A DNA stretch of 64,000 nucleotides from Diploscapter coronatus (GCA_964036155.1 OZ038423.1:21529249-21593248), one strand, 5' to 3'. Positions 44,519-58,131 are shown, numbered from the stretch's first letter. Numbers and translations are program-made. Notes: a model not told the origin generated them from the sequence alone.

Positions 44519-46483
44519 CTAGTAGAAGACGACTTTCATGGAGCTGTCGTATTTGTCGGGCATAAGGTGGATGAGTGCTTGGTGTAGCATAATTGATGAA
44601 AGACCCCATATCCGAATGGGAGGCAGATAGTTGTCGGGCAGATTGTCATGAACCTAATTTTTCCTTCTCAACTAAACTATCTAATACAGGAACTTTGGAG
44701 CTCAACTCGAAACTCAAATTCAACTGAATGCGAAGGAATTGGTTCTACCCATGCCTAAAACCGTCGTCCCACTTTTTGTAAACATAAAATCGGGATGACT
44801 TTAGGCGCTGTCGACGCAGCTCAATAGCTAGTTCAAGTTGAGTTCGGGTTCGACTTTGGAAAATTAGAAGCTCGAGTCGATTTTATTCTTTTAGGGAAAG
44901 ATTTCCTGAGTTTGAGTTCCAATTCTGAGCTTCGAAATCCCTGATCTAATGCAAAGTTTAAAAAATCAAAGTTGGTTACCTTGAAAACGGTCGGTCGAAA
45001 GACGGGGATCCTGTACTTCATCTTAGAATTCCGAAATTGTGTGTATCCAACATTTTCTGCCAAATTCAGAAGCGGAGCGGAAATTACGGCTTGTACCTAA
45101 ATATCTAAAAGTGAAACTGCTAATTTTCTAACGAAAGTTTAGCATTTTATGGAAGGACGATAGTTCATCATGAAGATTGATTGATCGCTTATTTTCTAAA
45201 CTAACTCAGAGGATCAAGATATCCTTCTAATACGAATTTTAGTTCTCACTTCCTCTACATTAATTGAGAAAAATCATGTATCTGCCATTTTGATCAAAGC
45301 TAACCTCATGATGATTGACTTTCAACTGCTTCAAGTAGTCTTCGCTTCGAATGAAGGCGACAATCGGAGTGACGGACGATGTCAAATGTCGAGTGACAAC
45401 TGGGCGTAAGTGGCCTGAAAACAGCTTCTAAAATTCAGAATTTTCTGATAATGATTTGGCATGTCATAGAAAAAATTCAACAATATGCGTTTTTATCAAT
45501 TTACCGAAAATCTCACCCCATATTTCAATTGCACTGTCATCTATGCCCATTTCCTCGATCGTTTCTCGAATCGCAGTTTCTTCGGGTGTTTCATTTTCCT
45601 CCTGCTTTCCTCCAGGAAAACACACCTGAAATTTTCAGAAAAACTAGGAAATTAAGCAAGAATGCTGAACCTCTCCTCGATGAGATTTGAGATGTCGAGA
45701 TCGTTTCGTGAAGACGGCGTGCAGCTCGCCTGAATCACCGACTTCCACCAGAGGAACTAGCACCTAAAATTGTACCTTTTTATAAATCATATTGCTGCCT
45801 GTATTAGACACCTCCACTGACTGTATTATACACCTAGTATTAGAGTGAGGGAGTGTAGGCAAAGAGGAGGAATAAGAAAAAGAGCCAATGGCTAATACAT
45901 GAGTCCTCATATTGATTGTGGAAAGTTCATTTTTTGTAACTGGAAGATCATTTTCAATTTGATCAATGAAAAAATCTATTTTGTAGAAAAACTAACCGAC
46001 ATGGTCGAAGGGATTTTCGATGACAGTCGACTGTGTTTTGGCATGGTATTGGCTGTTTGTGCGAGGTTCTGAAAATATTGAATATCCAAATCGATGGGAG
46101 AGAAATTATCCAAATTTCTTCATAAAAATATCAAAATCAGTTTATCATCTCTCCAGAAGATTGTGATAAAGAAGATTTACAAAGAATGTTCCCACACAGG
46201 AACTAACAGATTTTGATGAAACTTTCCAAATAGGGGTTTTTGATGACGCTGACCACATTTCTGAAATCAAAAAGTGCCTAATCGCACTCAGAAGCCTGGA
46301 ATTTAGACTTTTCGCGACTTCGCGACTAGTCGAAATAGTGCCGAGTTAGGAGACGATAGGTAATGCTCTCTCGCTTTGTAAATTATCCTGCTTGGTGGCG
46401 ACAAATTCAATCTTAGAAAATGTTACCTCCAAGAATCGCCTCTTCACCTCTGTCGTCATTTGCCGTTTCGATATTCGCAGCAT
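44519..46483 (-). CDS. Nudix hydrolase, CoA diphosphatase type (NUDT7/NUDT8-like)
   Basis: Seven exons (46483-46427, 46068-45997, 45763-45671, 45625-45517, 45414-45305, 45096-44980, 44653-44519) give 230 residues. The Nudix box spans the fourth exon: G-G-K then E at the right spacing and RETIEEMG, where Glu residues bind the catalytic metal. Directly before it, TKRSRHLKSHRGEVCFPGG fits the UPF0035 CoA signature that marks enzymes hydrolysing coenzyme A and acyl-CoA to 3',5'-ADP and 4'-phosphopantetheine. TSSVTPIVAFIR follows, as in that family. The N-terminus (MLRISKRQMTTEVKRRFLE) is basic and could be mitochondrial; no peroxisomal C-terminal signal is seen (the end is KVVFY). The ATG follows TTTCAG by eight bases. 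The retroelement lies 113 bp past the stop. Confidence 0.88.
46188..46227. repeat. remnant of the 5927-6104 MITE family
   Basis: GTTCCCACACAGGAACTAAC and the next 20 bases match 5977-6016 at 34 of 40 positions, in the same orientation, inside the first Nudix intron. The terminal repeats here are too decayed to place with confidence. Confidence 0.5.
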
Positions 46484-47615
46484 CTTGGCTACTGAAATCG
46501 AAAATTTCCATAAAAAATAAGCGACTTTAAGAAATTTAGCGGTTTGCAAACCAATTCTTCTATAAAATTAGGGAAAATACGATAAAATCCTTTATTTCGA
46601 CTAAACGACTGTGGAGTAGGATGAAATAAATAAATCTTTCTGTAACCGGTAGCTGTTCACCTACTGCATGAGGATAAAATATCGTCATTTTCATGAAAAC
46701 TCCTTAGAAATTATAAGCTGGCGATATTTTTACCTAAGCAAAGCATGAAACCCAGATCTTTTTTTTTTCAAAATGACGAATAAATTAAGCCCTTTAGAGT
46801 GTGTACACAAAGAAGCAAGGAAAACGAATAAATAGGTTGATCACCATCACAAATCTGATAAATTATATCGCAAAAGAGACTGAAATCTGGTCTGCAAAAT
46901 TTGCCTAAAGGAAAATGAGGATATTACTTGAAACTTGCGGAACTCAAGCAATGCTCGTTGTTCTAGAATTGGAGCTTTTCCACCGCAAATATCCCCCTTA
47001 TGCGGTGAATTATTCCAATCAGCTTTAAGTTACTATTCTTAATAATGGGATGAGAGATGATGACGACGAATCTTTGCGGTAGACAAGTCCCAAGCCTGCA
47101 TTATTCTAAAAATAAAAAGAAATTGAATAATCAAAGGTCGGAAAAAGTGTTTAGTTCGTATAAAGCATCGGGTGAAAACCAACTTGAAGTTGAAAATGAT
47201 ACAAATGAGTTTGAGGGGTTGAAGAGAGAAATCAAGTGAAATGTAGAATAACTAAGACAAGGGAAGAGGTAGGAAAACCAATAACAGTTTGGATCAATTT
47301 TCTCCAACAAAATTGAAGAATATCGTTGATTCGGAAAATCGGCATATGTTCACGAAATTTGATTATTGAGGACGTTTTTTTCAGAATCAACGATGAACCA
47401 CAAAATAACCAAATCTACACAGAAATGCGTCGTGTTCAGAGGCACATAAATTTGTGAAACTGCCGATAAAATTATTGCGAAAGGAGGGTAATTAAAAAAA
47501 AAATCCAGAAAGAAGATTGGAAATCTATTTTTTAATGACCACCCTATTGCAATGATTTGAAGGCAAAGAAGAAACAGAATTATAAGCGTTTTTCCCAAAT
47601 AATAAATTGCTCGGT
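46484..47615. other. intergenic region between zyg-12-like and Nudix genes
   Basis: AT-rich DNA of 1.1 kb. A 60-codon Lys/Asn/Glu-rich frame (47057-47239) has no motif or splice context. It probably holds the 3' UTR of the Hook-family gene and the promoter of the Nudix gene. Nothing else is seen. Confidence 0.4.
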
Positions 47616-50600
47616 CTAATAGAAAACGTCGGGATCGTTAATATACTCGATGAAGTAATAGAGGACGTAGCAAATGAACACTGTCAAAATGGTGGCTGCT
47701 GGGCCTCGCAGACTCCTGAAAACAGCTAATTCTTATGGCCGTTTTCGACTCCATTTCGAAAGGTAAGTAGAAGCTAGACAACTGCTCATTCTTCAAGTGG
47801 ACTTCATAATGGACTATTAATGGATGTGAAATTTTCAGAATTTTTTATTTCTAGAAGATGTAAAAATCCACTTTGAAAGTAATGAGCAGAAAACGATTAG
47901 AAGTTGAAATTTCATCACCTCTACCAATAAAAAGTTGTTAACTGCAATTTGCTTGAAAACAATAGCAGTGCACACGAGCATGTGCTTCATTACTGAACAC
48001 GACACACTTCACTGTTAGACGGAGTTAGATTTTGTGAATTGATGCAGGGAAATGAGAGCGGTGAATTTTAGGCATTGTATTAAGAAAGAATCCAAGCCTA
48101 TTAGTTTGGGAAATACATTTAGATTGGAAGAGTAAAATACGCCATTACACAAAGCTTTACATCGAGGCAATAGTGCGCATACCAAAAACTTGCACAAAAT
48201 ATACCATTTTTCGAAATTTTCCGTGATGAAATCAGATAATTGCAAAGTAGACTCTCTAGGCACGGGAAGTGAAAGACAATTGAATATGAAGAATATGAAG
48301 GGTAGGCACAATAATTCTGACTCAATCAATCAATTATATCTGAAATTTAGGGGTTTAAATCGAGTTCTAGGAAATCATAAAAACTACGTTTTAAAATTTT
48401 GTCCTCAAATATAGTAACCCTCTCCTTTTCAGTCTATTTGAAGTGATTTTTGTTGAAACTGTTGCAATACCTGGCAGTGAAGGCAGTGCTCTGCCTGTGC
48501 TGCGAGAGGAACGTTTTCGGTCCGCCGTTCTGCTCCATCGACCCGTTGCGTCTGTCCGCTTGCTCCACTTTCTGAGTCTGAAAATTGAGTTTACAAAAAA
48601 AGAAAACATTTAGGAAGCATAGGTGTCTTATGAAATTCATACATTTTAGTCTCTTTGGCTATTTGAAAACCACGAGACATCGAGACACAAGACATAAGAA
48701 AAATAAGCTAGGAGAAGATATGGTAAGCCATCTTTACTATACTATTTCTATTTCCCTTGGTCTCGCAGTTTCCCTTTCTTTCAAGTGTTATTCCTTTTAT
48801 ATTACAAGAATTTTCATTAAGAACAACTTTTTTCCTGACTATGTGAAAAATCGACTTGATTCAAGTAATTTTCACTGATTTCATGCCATTCAAAGGAAAT
48901 CATGTTTTCTTCCATGAATCAGAATTTACTTCATAAACTCGAAGAAAATGCCTGACCATTTGGTAGTACTGCGTGGTGACGAGTCTCTGCTCCTGTTCGT
49001 GCATATTGCACATCTCGGTGAGTCGTTCCTCGAGCCTTCGAATCTGCTTGTCCTTTTGCTCTATCGTCCTGCGCATCGAGTCGAATTCCGCGTGGCTGAA
49101 GCCTGTTTCCGAGGTCGCTGTCATTCGACGGTCCTCAAATGATCAAACTATTTATGAATTGAATCACTACCGTCCTGCTGTCTCTTAACGGAAGAAAATT
49201 CATTTCCCTCCATTTTTCTCATTTCATTTTTCCCCATCTCTGTTGAAAAGTGTGGTGAAAATGGAAACGAAAAGATTCCTCTGCCATTAAAGGGCAGAAC
49301 GAAGTATGATGAATAAACAGCAAAATGTGCAACTTTTTTTAAGTCAATTTGGTCTTTCTCAAAAACAACTTATGAAAACGTTATATTCAGTCATTATTTC
49401 GATTTTAGATAATTCTTTAGAAATTTCGAATATTAATAACGCAGAAAAAGCGATCATCATGTGCTGGAGTGCGCAGAGGAATCTCTCTTCGTTAGAAATT
49501 ACTTCGTCGAAGGGATAAAAGAAAGTCTAGAGCCTGCATGTCTCTCTACGTTCAAATAACCGCTTTTTGCGCGTTGATAGTATTTATCCCACCTGATCAA
49601 CAATTATAAGTTTGGCCTTTTCCATGTAGACTCTGTGCTGCTCCTCCATTGCGGCGTTGGTCTTCTTCTGATTTTCCAATTCCTCTGCAAATCTCTCACA
49701 AATTCAGGAAGCATTCCAATTTCACCCACCAACAGTCCTCAGTTTTGCTTCGTCAGCCTCTGTCGCCTTCTTCTCAGCACTTTCGTACAGCTTCCTCAGG
49801 TGGTCGATTTCGATGTTCTGTTTTTCGATCTGAAGATAAAAGAAAAATTAGAAATGGCAGAAATACTGTCTTGGTAAAGCAGAAAAATAGTTTATTTGTT
49901 AAATTGCGCGAGGTTGACGCGAATATCTGCAGAAATGCACCATTTAAAAAACGAAATAATTCTATGTTTGATAAAAAACAATAATTCCTATGAAGAAGAA
50001 GAAACAGTTTCCTTTCAAAATTCATTAAATGATAAAAATTACGTTAGTTCACATTTCTAATTTTTCTATTTTTGAACTAGATAAAATTAAGAAATTTGAA
50101 AAATCGCAGAAAATGACAGACTGACAGACCTGAAGGCGCAAATCGACGGTGTCCTTCTTTTTCTCCTCGTCGTCCTGGCCGTAACTTTCTAGATCGTCCA
50201 GCATTTTCTGCAGATCAAATTATATATATTTTTATCTTCTTTAATTTCAAATCATGATCAAAAACTACGTCCGCTCGCCGACCTGCGACTGATTAGAGGT
50301 GTGCGGAATTCAAATTTTGAAAAATTCGAAATTGGAATTCCGCAACCCCTGGAGCTGATGCTGTAGTTGTGTAAATTCTGACCTTGGCATCAGCCTTTTT
50401 CTTGGTCTCGACCTTGAGTTCGCTCTCGAGCTGCGCGATCTTCGACTCGGCCGTGCGAACGCGCTCCAACAGCTGCTCCTTTTCGGCCTCCAGCTCACGG
50501 ATTCGCTCGCTCAAAATGGATAATTCGGTTTGCGTTCAAAATATTCCTTGAAGGGGTTCATTCAAAAATTTACATATCCACCTAATCTTTCGGAAAGTTC

Positions 50601-53600
50601 TAGAGAGTGATCCTTTATTTCAATTCGAAGTGTAAATTGAGCAACTCTTTCTTGTATTATTTGAGCAAGCTATCAACACAGTTCAAAACCTTTTTCCAAA
50701 CTTCTCACCTGTTATTAGCCTCTCCTAGCGAGAGCTTCATATCTTCATGCAGAGAGTGTTCCATGACACCCGACTCATTGCCGGACTGCGAGAGGACCCC
50801 GTCCAGTCTGAGTCGGGTCTCCATTTCTTGCTTCGCGTCCAGCAGACGACGATTCTCCACTTCTAGCTGGCTGATTCGCTCCTGAGCGACGACGAGTTCG
50901 TGCGCCAGCTGAAAAATAGCTTTTCATAATTGAGCCTGGAAGAGAATGCACATTTTCAGAATGATTTTTTTAAAAGAAATTGAAAAAATTGCTATCCATC
51001 GTTATATTCTCAGTAAAGTTCCTATTTTCCAAAATAAGCAAAAAAAAAATGAAATGCATTTTCTCATTTGAATCACTCAATCACAAAACCGACCATGTCG
51101 ACCTTCCTCATGAGTCCCTCTGCGTCTCTCTCCTTCTCCTCGGCCTTTGCCTTGTAGGCCCCTAGCTGGCTGTGCAGCTGTTTCCTGTTGTTCTTGGCCT
51201 CTTCGAGCTCTGCGATCTGTCGAACGTACGACTCCACTTTGTTGCGGAGCAACTGGTTCTGCAAAAATAAGATTATTTGTTGATAATTTTATAGCTCAGA
51301 ATAAGTACCCACACGTTACGCGTGCATTTTCTCCAAAATGAGTACACGTTTCACAATGTCAACCTTCCTGCCTTTTAACATTTGAGAAAAATACTTGCAC
51401 TATCAGTCTTTTTCATTTTTAATCGAAAATTAAAATCAGACTTCTCAAAACTCGACCCGCAAATCGAATTGCCGAAAAACGTATATTTTCCGAATATAAA
51501 AAGAAGGCATGTTCTTTTCTTCTCTCAATATGACAACAACACATATTTTTGCGAGTCGTCTTGAGAAGTCTAAGCATAACGTACCTCCTGCTGAAGATGT
51601 TTCATTTCGTTGTTCCTGTTCTTGAGCTGTTCGTGAGCCAGACTGAGATCGTCCATCTGCATTCTCTTCGCTCGCAGCTCCTCGACCTCGTCGCGCAGAC
51701 GACGCAGTTCTTCCTCCATTGACAAAATTGACAGCGCCTGAAACAAGACAATTGCCTGTTAGGATTTGTACAGAAAGTTTCTTTCTTGAATAGAATAACA
51801 TTTTTCTTGAGAGTATAAAATATGAATTCTTTAAATAGCCACCTTCTTCTCGAGTTCCTCATTCTTGCACATGAGTTCTTCGAGCTTCTGCTTGCACACG
51901 TCTCGCTCGCTTTCGAGTTCGATCGCATGCTCTTCGAGTTTGAGTTTGGAGGACTAAAATTGGAATTTGTCTGATAAGTCAATATTGATGACTCCTGGCT
52001 GCGTAACCTTTCTTTCCAGAGTTTTGAAGTGTAAATTCTCCTCTTGCCATTCCTCGCTTTTTTCTTTTCTCTCTCTGCTTTGGAAGGAAAGTTTGCATAG
52101 CCATGGTTTTTATTAGTTTTAAAGGGTAATGAAAATCCAACCTTGAGAATCCTAATTTCCTTTTCCATGTTTTCTGTGGTGGAATCGCTGCCACTGCGCT
52201 TCTTGGACAGTTCCAATTCTTTTTCGAGTCGCTCTTTTTCTTTCGTCAGCTTGGCCACCTGAATTTACAAAAGTTAATGAGAATCAAGTGAAATTCAACA
52301 TTCGTTCTAAAAATGGTAACATTGCACCTGACGACTGAATCAAATCAATTTATCTAATTGCGAAAAAGATATCGCGATTCGCTGATTTCAAATTGAAATC
52401 GATCTCATTTCAACTCCCTATTTCTCTTTCGCCTTTTCACTTCATTCTCTTTCAAATTCACTTCAGCTATGATAAGCGAGAAAACCGGTTTTCACATGAT
52501 GAATTTATGAAGATAAAGTGAATATTATCTCGATATGCAGATTTTTGGCGACTTACTCTAAGCAGTTTTTCTCCAATTCTTATAAAAGCTAGCACTGTAA
52601 AAGTAACTCCTATCATGACGTTTTCGGGATAAATTCCGAATTTATAAAAATGCCGACCTCATCGAACTTGGCCTTGAGCATAGCTTGCATCTGCTCGGGA
52701 TTCTCGTCGTCCGTGGCGCTGAGCGCACTGGCAGAACCGCGCGAATGACTGGAGACCAGCTGAAAATCGAGATTTGCTTGATTTCGATTGGAATAAATGC
52801 AAAAATGTCGAAGTGAGAAATTCTTCCTCACGTAAATTTTTTTTTCTTTTGCAACAACGAACTATCTCTTAAAACCAAGTATGTAGAATAGCCAAACTTT
52901 TCTAATGTTGACATAAAATTGAGAAAATTTCTCATTTGAAAAGGAGATCTTCTTGAAGACCTACAGTAACGGTCTCGCCTTCCTCGAATTCAGGTGCATT
53001 GGTGGTGACGAGCTGCATCGCATTCACCATCGACATTTGGACTTCCTCTGTCTGATTCTGTAGACGCTCCATATGCTCTAAAGTACAAAATAAAAACTGC
53101 AAAGATAATGACGAGAAAACTAGAAGCAGGTAATTTCATTATTTGTTCAATCTTGCGTTATTCGCGATTTCCAGATAACCAAATGAATTGAATGATACCT
53201 TTATTGGCGTTGCTGCAGAGGAATGGAGCGGACACGACGAGACAGGCCATGGCCACGATCGCCTGATGGGTCGACTCGTCCGAATCATCTGCAAATCTGC
53301 CTTTGCATTAAACACAATTTGTTATATTTTGCAAGCAGAGAAAACGTATGTAAAGATGTTCTGCTAAACACACATCACTTAATTATATCAATTTTATTAG
53401 AATATTTTCTAGACCTGTTTATATTTTTCATTTCAAAATTGATGTTTAAAGTTAATCGTTTTTCAAATCCACTCACCCGCGATGTTGTCAGCGATGCTCC
53501 AGAGCTCGTTTCCCATCAGCTTTCTGCGCGCCTTCTCGGCATAGTAGTTCTTCACCATCGCCTCCACCTGGAATTTTCAAATTTTCTTAAACTCTTGTGG

Positions 53601-54308
53601 ATTTTTAAACATTTTCACGAGTAAGTTCTATGCGAAGAGTCCCCGATTCTTTTAACTAGCATATTTTTGGCACAAAATGAGTAAGAAAAATAAATTTCGA
53701 GAATCATTCCGCAAATGCAGGAAATTACGCAGTTTTTTCTATCAATAGCAAATAACTCTCTAACCTTGCCCATGTTGTGCCTGATGATCCTGGTGTTGAC
53801 GGAGTTGTCGAAAGAGTGGATCGACTCTAGCCAGTCCTCCGTGAAGTACTCGTCATCACTGCAATTCACTTCATTTTTAGAAGTGCTAGACAGTTCGGTC
53901 TGTTGCATTTGCCATTCTTACTCCCTTGTAACGTTCGCCTTCTTTTCAGAAAAATTCAAGAGGAAACGAACAAGGTGGGGTTAAAATGCAGCAGGTTGAA
54001 AGTTCATCTATGTAATTTCTTCTGTCTCGGAAAACTTAAATGGCAACAGCAATATGATAGCAGGACGGCACGACTTTCTATAAACGAGTGATGTTACTTG
54101 GTAAAAGTCGTGCTGTCATATGGTGACTGCCAACTTAAATTTTCAAGAATCAAAATTTCAATCCTGACCTCAAATGGAGAATCTCTGCGAAGATGCGTCC
54201 ACTCTTGAGGGAGGGGATGTCGAGGTTGCATCCGACCGAGGAGTGAATCAGACTGGCCCATTTCATGAGCAGCGGGAAACTCTCCACCACTTCTTCAGGA
54301 ACACTCAT
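47616..54308 (-). CDS. zyg-12: Hook-family protein with C-terminal membrane anchor (ZYG-12-like)
   Basis: Nineteen in-phase exons: 54308-54169, 53858-53765, 53567-53477, 53288-53199, 53077-52965, 52759-52658, 52258-52142, 52070-52008, 51953-51843, 51737-51585, 51258-51094, 50908-50709, 50509-50383, 50207-50130, 49829-49730, 49684-49593, 49133-48957, 48577-48471 and 47715-47616. Total 739 residues. Residues 1-150 are a Hook (calponin-like) domain: FPLLMKWASLIHSS, then EYFTEDWLESIHSFD, then IVAMACLVVSAPFLCSN. About residues 200-670 are Glu/Lys/Leu-rich coiled coil. The last exon encodes a membrane helix (PAATILTVFICYVLYYFIEY) and a 7-residue tail NDPDVFY. Hook proteins link dynein to cargo. In C. 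elegans ZYG-12, membrane-anchored isoforms tie centrosomes to the nuclear envelope through SUN-1, and this architecture fits that. The orthology is from recall. Confidence 0.85.
54030..54145. repeat. imperfect inverted repeat in the first intron of the Hook-family gene
   Basis: The arms around GCACGACTTT (to 54078) and AAAAGTCGTGCTGTCATAT (from about 54103) pair, with outer pairing of TTAAATGGCA to TGCCAACTTAA. The loop is about 24 bases. It is probably a decayed MITE and could form a strong RNA hairpin in the intron. Confidence 0.45.
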
Positions 54309-54782
54309 TTTGGAGGGAAGGGACAGGACCGGTCAGATGGTCAACTGCAGATCCAAGTGCGGAATGCGGAAGAACACCACAAAACTACTCTTGCCTCACT
54401 GCACGACAACAGCTGAAAACAGGCATTGAGAAAATCAACTTTGGACGAAAAACAAAAAATCGAAAATGAAAGCGAACAAAAACAAACAATACGGTAAATG
54501 AAGTAATGAGAAGGAACGAGATTTGAAGAATGGGAAGAAAAGTACTCGAATTTCAAAATTTCGTTGATCTTGAAGAAAATATTGAATAAAGCCTGGAAAT
54601 GATCATTTCGTCTGAGAATTTCATGATTCACCCAATTCCATTGTTCATTTCACGATGAGCGCTCCATGTTCCTTTGCTCGACTTTTGATGCCTGATCAAA
54701 TTTTCGGAAAAATCAATTAGCCTCAGAGCAGGTAATTAACCAACTTAATTGCCTCATTAATTATCAAAAATTAAGCTAGACC

Positions 54783-56317
54783 ATGAAAATTCTTATGTTC
54801 TTATTACTGGTTCCGGGCTTCGTTTGCCAAGAGGGGTGTGGTGTGGTGTCGAGTTCAGTCAAAAATGCCCCTAATCTGGATGACTTCGAATTCGAGGTGG
54901 GTTTCAAAAGATTTTTTCGATTTGTAGATTTTAGAACGATGAGAATCGCCTAATCGGGGGGTCGAGTTCGCACATGTGGCCGTGGATGGTGCAGCTGACC
55001 TACAATGGGAGGCACAAGTGCGGAGGCGTACTCATCGACAAGGAAATCGTCCTCACCGCAGCTCATTGCTTTAAAAAGTAAGAATTTTGGCCGAAAATAA
55101 AGGGAAAAATAAAAAATGAAAATGGAGAAATGAAGAAAAATGAGCAAGCGGTATATGAAGAATCGAGAAGAGAAAACGTAAGTGAAAGAGAGAAGTGCCG
55201 AAAGGTTGTTCGTTGTTTCGAAGAATACTCTTTTCCCTTCGAAATTTTAGGTTTTCGATGTAATTAATTCAAAATTTAGCCTGAATCCTGACAATTTCAA
55301 AGCGCTGACCGGAGGCTATTGGATTCACACAGGCCGCCCTCATAAAGTCGTTCAAGTCAAAATGCACGCCCTCTACAATATCTTCTGGGCTCAGTCATAC
55401 GATATCGCGCTAGTCAAGTAGGCTTTATCTGTTCACAAAAATGAACTAGAGAAATTTAGAATTTGGCCTCCGATAGAGATAAGCAATCGAACTTCGACAA
55501 TTTGTCTGCCCAAATTTAATGTGCCTGACAGGCAGATTTGTGTTGTGGCAGGTCGTTTTCTTTCATTTTTTACTGTTTAAAAAATAGCTATTTAAATTTT
55601 CATGAATTGAGAAGCTATTTTCAAAATAGCTGAGTTTCTAATTAAAAATTGGCGTAAAAGCTTAGAAAAAGCAGTATACTCTGTTACACAGTCAGTTTGA
55701 GTTCTAATTTAAAATCGTTTAGGTTGGGGAGCCTTAGGGGAGGAAGGATCGGTATCTCCAAACTTGAGAGAAATTCACGTGCCGATAATGCCGATATTCG
55801 AGTGCAACAACGACCAGCACTACGGAGGTCGAATTCACCTTTTGTCGATGATTTGTGCAGGATATAGTCAAGGAAAAGTCGATTCCTGTCACGGGGATTC
55901 AGGTTGAGTAATTTAATTTAAAAAAAAGAAAAAACTTATCGATCCATTTAGGAGGGCCCCTAATGTGCGGAATTGATGGTCGCTGGGAAGTGCATGGAAT
56001 TGTCAGTTGGGGAGTTGGCTGTGGAAGGAGAGGTTTGTCAAAACTCAAAGGGAAAATTATTATTTCAAAAATTTACCGAAACAAAAGCCCTAATTCTAAA
56101 TTCAAAGTCGAATTTTGTCCAATCTAGCCTACAAAACGTCCTCGTGAAAGATTTGACATACTCCAAACTGTCCAAATGTCACCTCTATTTAAATTTCGGA
56201 AAAGCTATCATTTTCTCACTTGAAATCAAAATTCTAGGTTTTCCCGGTGTTTATGCAAGTGTCAGCGCGGCCAAGCCTTGGATTGAGCTAGAAATGATAG
56301 GCATGAGGAGTTTATAG
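54783..56317 (+). CDS. secreted trypsin-like serine protease (S1A family)
   Basis: Seven exons (54783-54896, 54935-55077, 55280-55417, 55460-55551, 55723-55902, 55952-56032, 56238-56317) give 275 residues. Signal peptide at residues 1-15 ([15 protein letters not shown]). After a short propeptide with Cys19, activation would be at NRLIGG, where IGG replaces the usual IVGG. The catalytic triad is complete: His in LTAAHC, Asp in DIALVK, Ser in GDSGGP. The residue six before the catalytic Ser is Asp ([11 protein letters not shown]), predicting trypsin-like cleavage after Lys/Arg. [18 protein letters not shown] is the usual C-terminal block. It is divergent from the Hook-family gene, with 474 bp between the starts. 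Substrate unknown; the role could be in digestion, cuticle or embryo. Confidence 0.9.
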
Positions 56318-56754
56318 AGCAATGAGTTCGTAGAAGAATGTTGTGTAAAATTTACGCGAAAAATGTGAACTGAATAAAAATATTTGAGATACGAAACGCC
56401 TGCATTAAACAGGTTCAATTGGTCAATAAATTGAGAAAAAAAATGATAAAACCATTTATTCGAAGAAAACATTTCCAAGGGGGAAAACTAGGAATGTACA
56501 TAAGCACCAGTTTGAATAGACTAGAAGCGAATTGTGAAATGAATCTTCACCATATAAAAATAATATCATAATTTATCGTATATCTAGAGAACCATATTTT
56601 GGTCTAATTCAAGAAAAATACTGAGTTTAGAGTAACTGAAAATATCAAAGCTCAAAGAATCAGTATCTATGCGATAATAAATTATTTTCGATAAAATACC
56701 CCGAATCGATAAGTTTTCGAAGAAAATAAGTGGAATTTTAAGGAAACTGAAAAG

Positions 56755-58131
56755 TTACATTTTCCTTCTCGTGGCAGTGAAACGTTCCTGATAACTCTCG
56801 TAGCCTGGCAGGTGTTGAAATTCGCTGTCCTAAAAGCCAATTGAACTCTGGCAGAAAAGCTTGTGGGACTTTTATAGAAAGATACTTTGAAAAATTCCAC
56901 CACAACAAATTACTCAAAAATATCATGGAGTATGGAATCAAAATTATTGACAGAAAACAAGTTCGGTGGATATTCCAAGAAAAACGTCAAAAAGATTAAT
57001 GTTCAGAGTGGGGGGTTTTGTAGAAAATTTATTAAAAAACGAAAAACTTACCTGGAAGAGATTCCCCCGAAAAGCGATTATCGAAATGGTCGATTCCTCG
57101 AGAAGTTGCTGCGTGAATTCGGTCTTTGCCAGGCAGTTTTCCTCGACTCGCAGAATTTTCAGATGCTTGTTCCGACTCAGGCTGGAAGCGTTCAAATTGT
57201 TCAGTTGGTTCTGGTTCAGATTCAGCTCTTGCGCCTTTATTTCGGAAATCTGAAAAAAATCACTTCTTCAAAAAGAATTAATTTCATTCCATGATCCACC
57301 GATTTGCAAATAAACAAATGAAATGGCTATTTCAGTCGTTAAACTAAAGAAGAAACTTTAGAAGTGTGATGATCTGAAAAGTAAGAAACAACCCACCTCA
57401 TCAGGCAATTGCTCGATTCGATTCTGCGACAAGTCGACCATTTCGATGGACAGCATGTTGCACAGGACAGAAGGGAATTCGACGAACGCATTCGAGGCCA
57501 GGGAGATCGTTTTTAGCTGAAATAGGAGGATTAACAATTTTCAAGGACTAAACTAATTACTTGATTACAAGCGACCAGCGAGTCAGGCAATTTTGATATG
57601 TGAGAATTCCCACTCAGATTCAGCACTTCCAACTTCCGAAGACTGCCGATTTCATCAGGAATCTCGGCTAAATTAGGAATTTTTGAAAAAAAAATCGCGA
57701 AAAAGACTGACTCAACTGATTGCCAGACAGATGTAGTTGTCGTAGCTCGCAGAACGAAGAAATCGCCGTCGGCAGGATTCGGATCTTGTTCTGACTCAGG
57801 TCGATGTTCCGCAAAATATCAGCTAACTGAAAGAAAATAAGTAAAAGGTATTAAAATCGATAAAGTCCCAGTTCAACGTTATTTTTCGAGAAAACTGACC
57901 TGACAGGCCTCTTCCGGGAAATTCTTCAAGTTGCTCGCCTTCAGCTGCAGAATTCGGCTTTTCCGCGAATTCTCCAAATGCTTCTGGACATCGTGGGCTG
58001 GTGATTTCTTTCCTGAAGCAGAAAAACGAAAGTCATCACAAATCGAAGAATTGTTGAAAAATCAACCTACCGATCTTCAAACCGCCCAATTTGTTGCCGG
58101 AACTCGACGATTTCGACGAGTCGTTGCCCAT
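56755..58131 (-). CDS. LRRC57: leucine-rich repeat protein, LRRC57 orthologue
   Basis: Seven exons (58131-58071, 58012-57900, 57826-57712, 57667-57561, 57516-57397, 57249-57052, 56829-56755) give 262 residues. It starts MGNDSSKSSSS, a good N-myristoylation site as in LRRC57. Then come seven or so LRRs of the LxxLxLxxNxLxxLP kind, e.g. LRQLHLSGNQL, LEVLNLSGN, IEMVDLSQNRIEQLP and ELNLNQNQLNNL. The C-terminus YESYQERFTATRRKM matches the family's YMERFTATKKK-type end. Its molecular role is unknown. The first exon follows the acceptor AATTCCAG by 16 bases. It lies 518 bp downstream of the HIG1-domain gene on the same strand, so an operon is possible. Confidence 0.9.
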
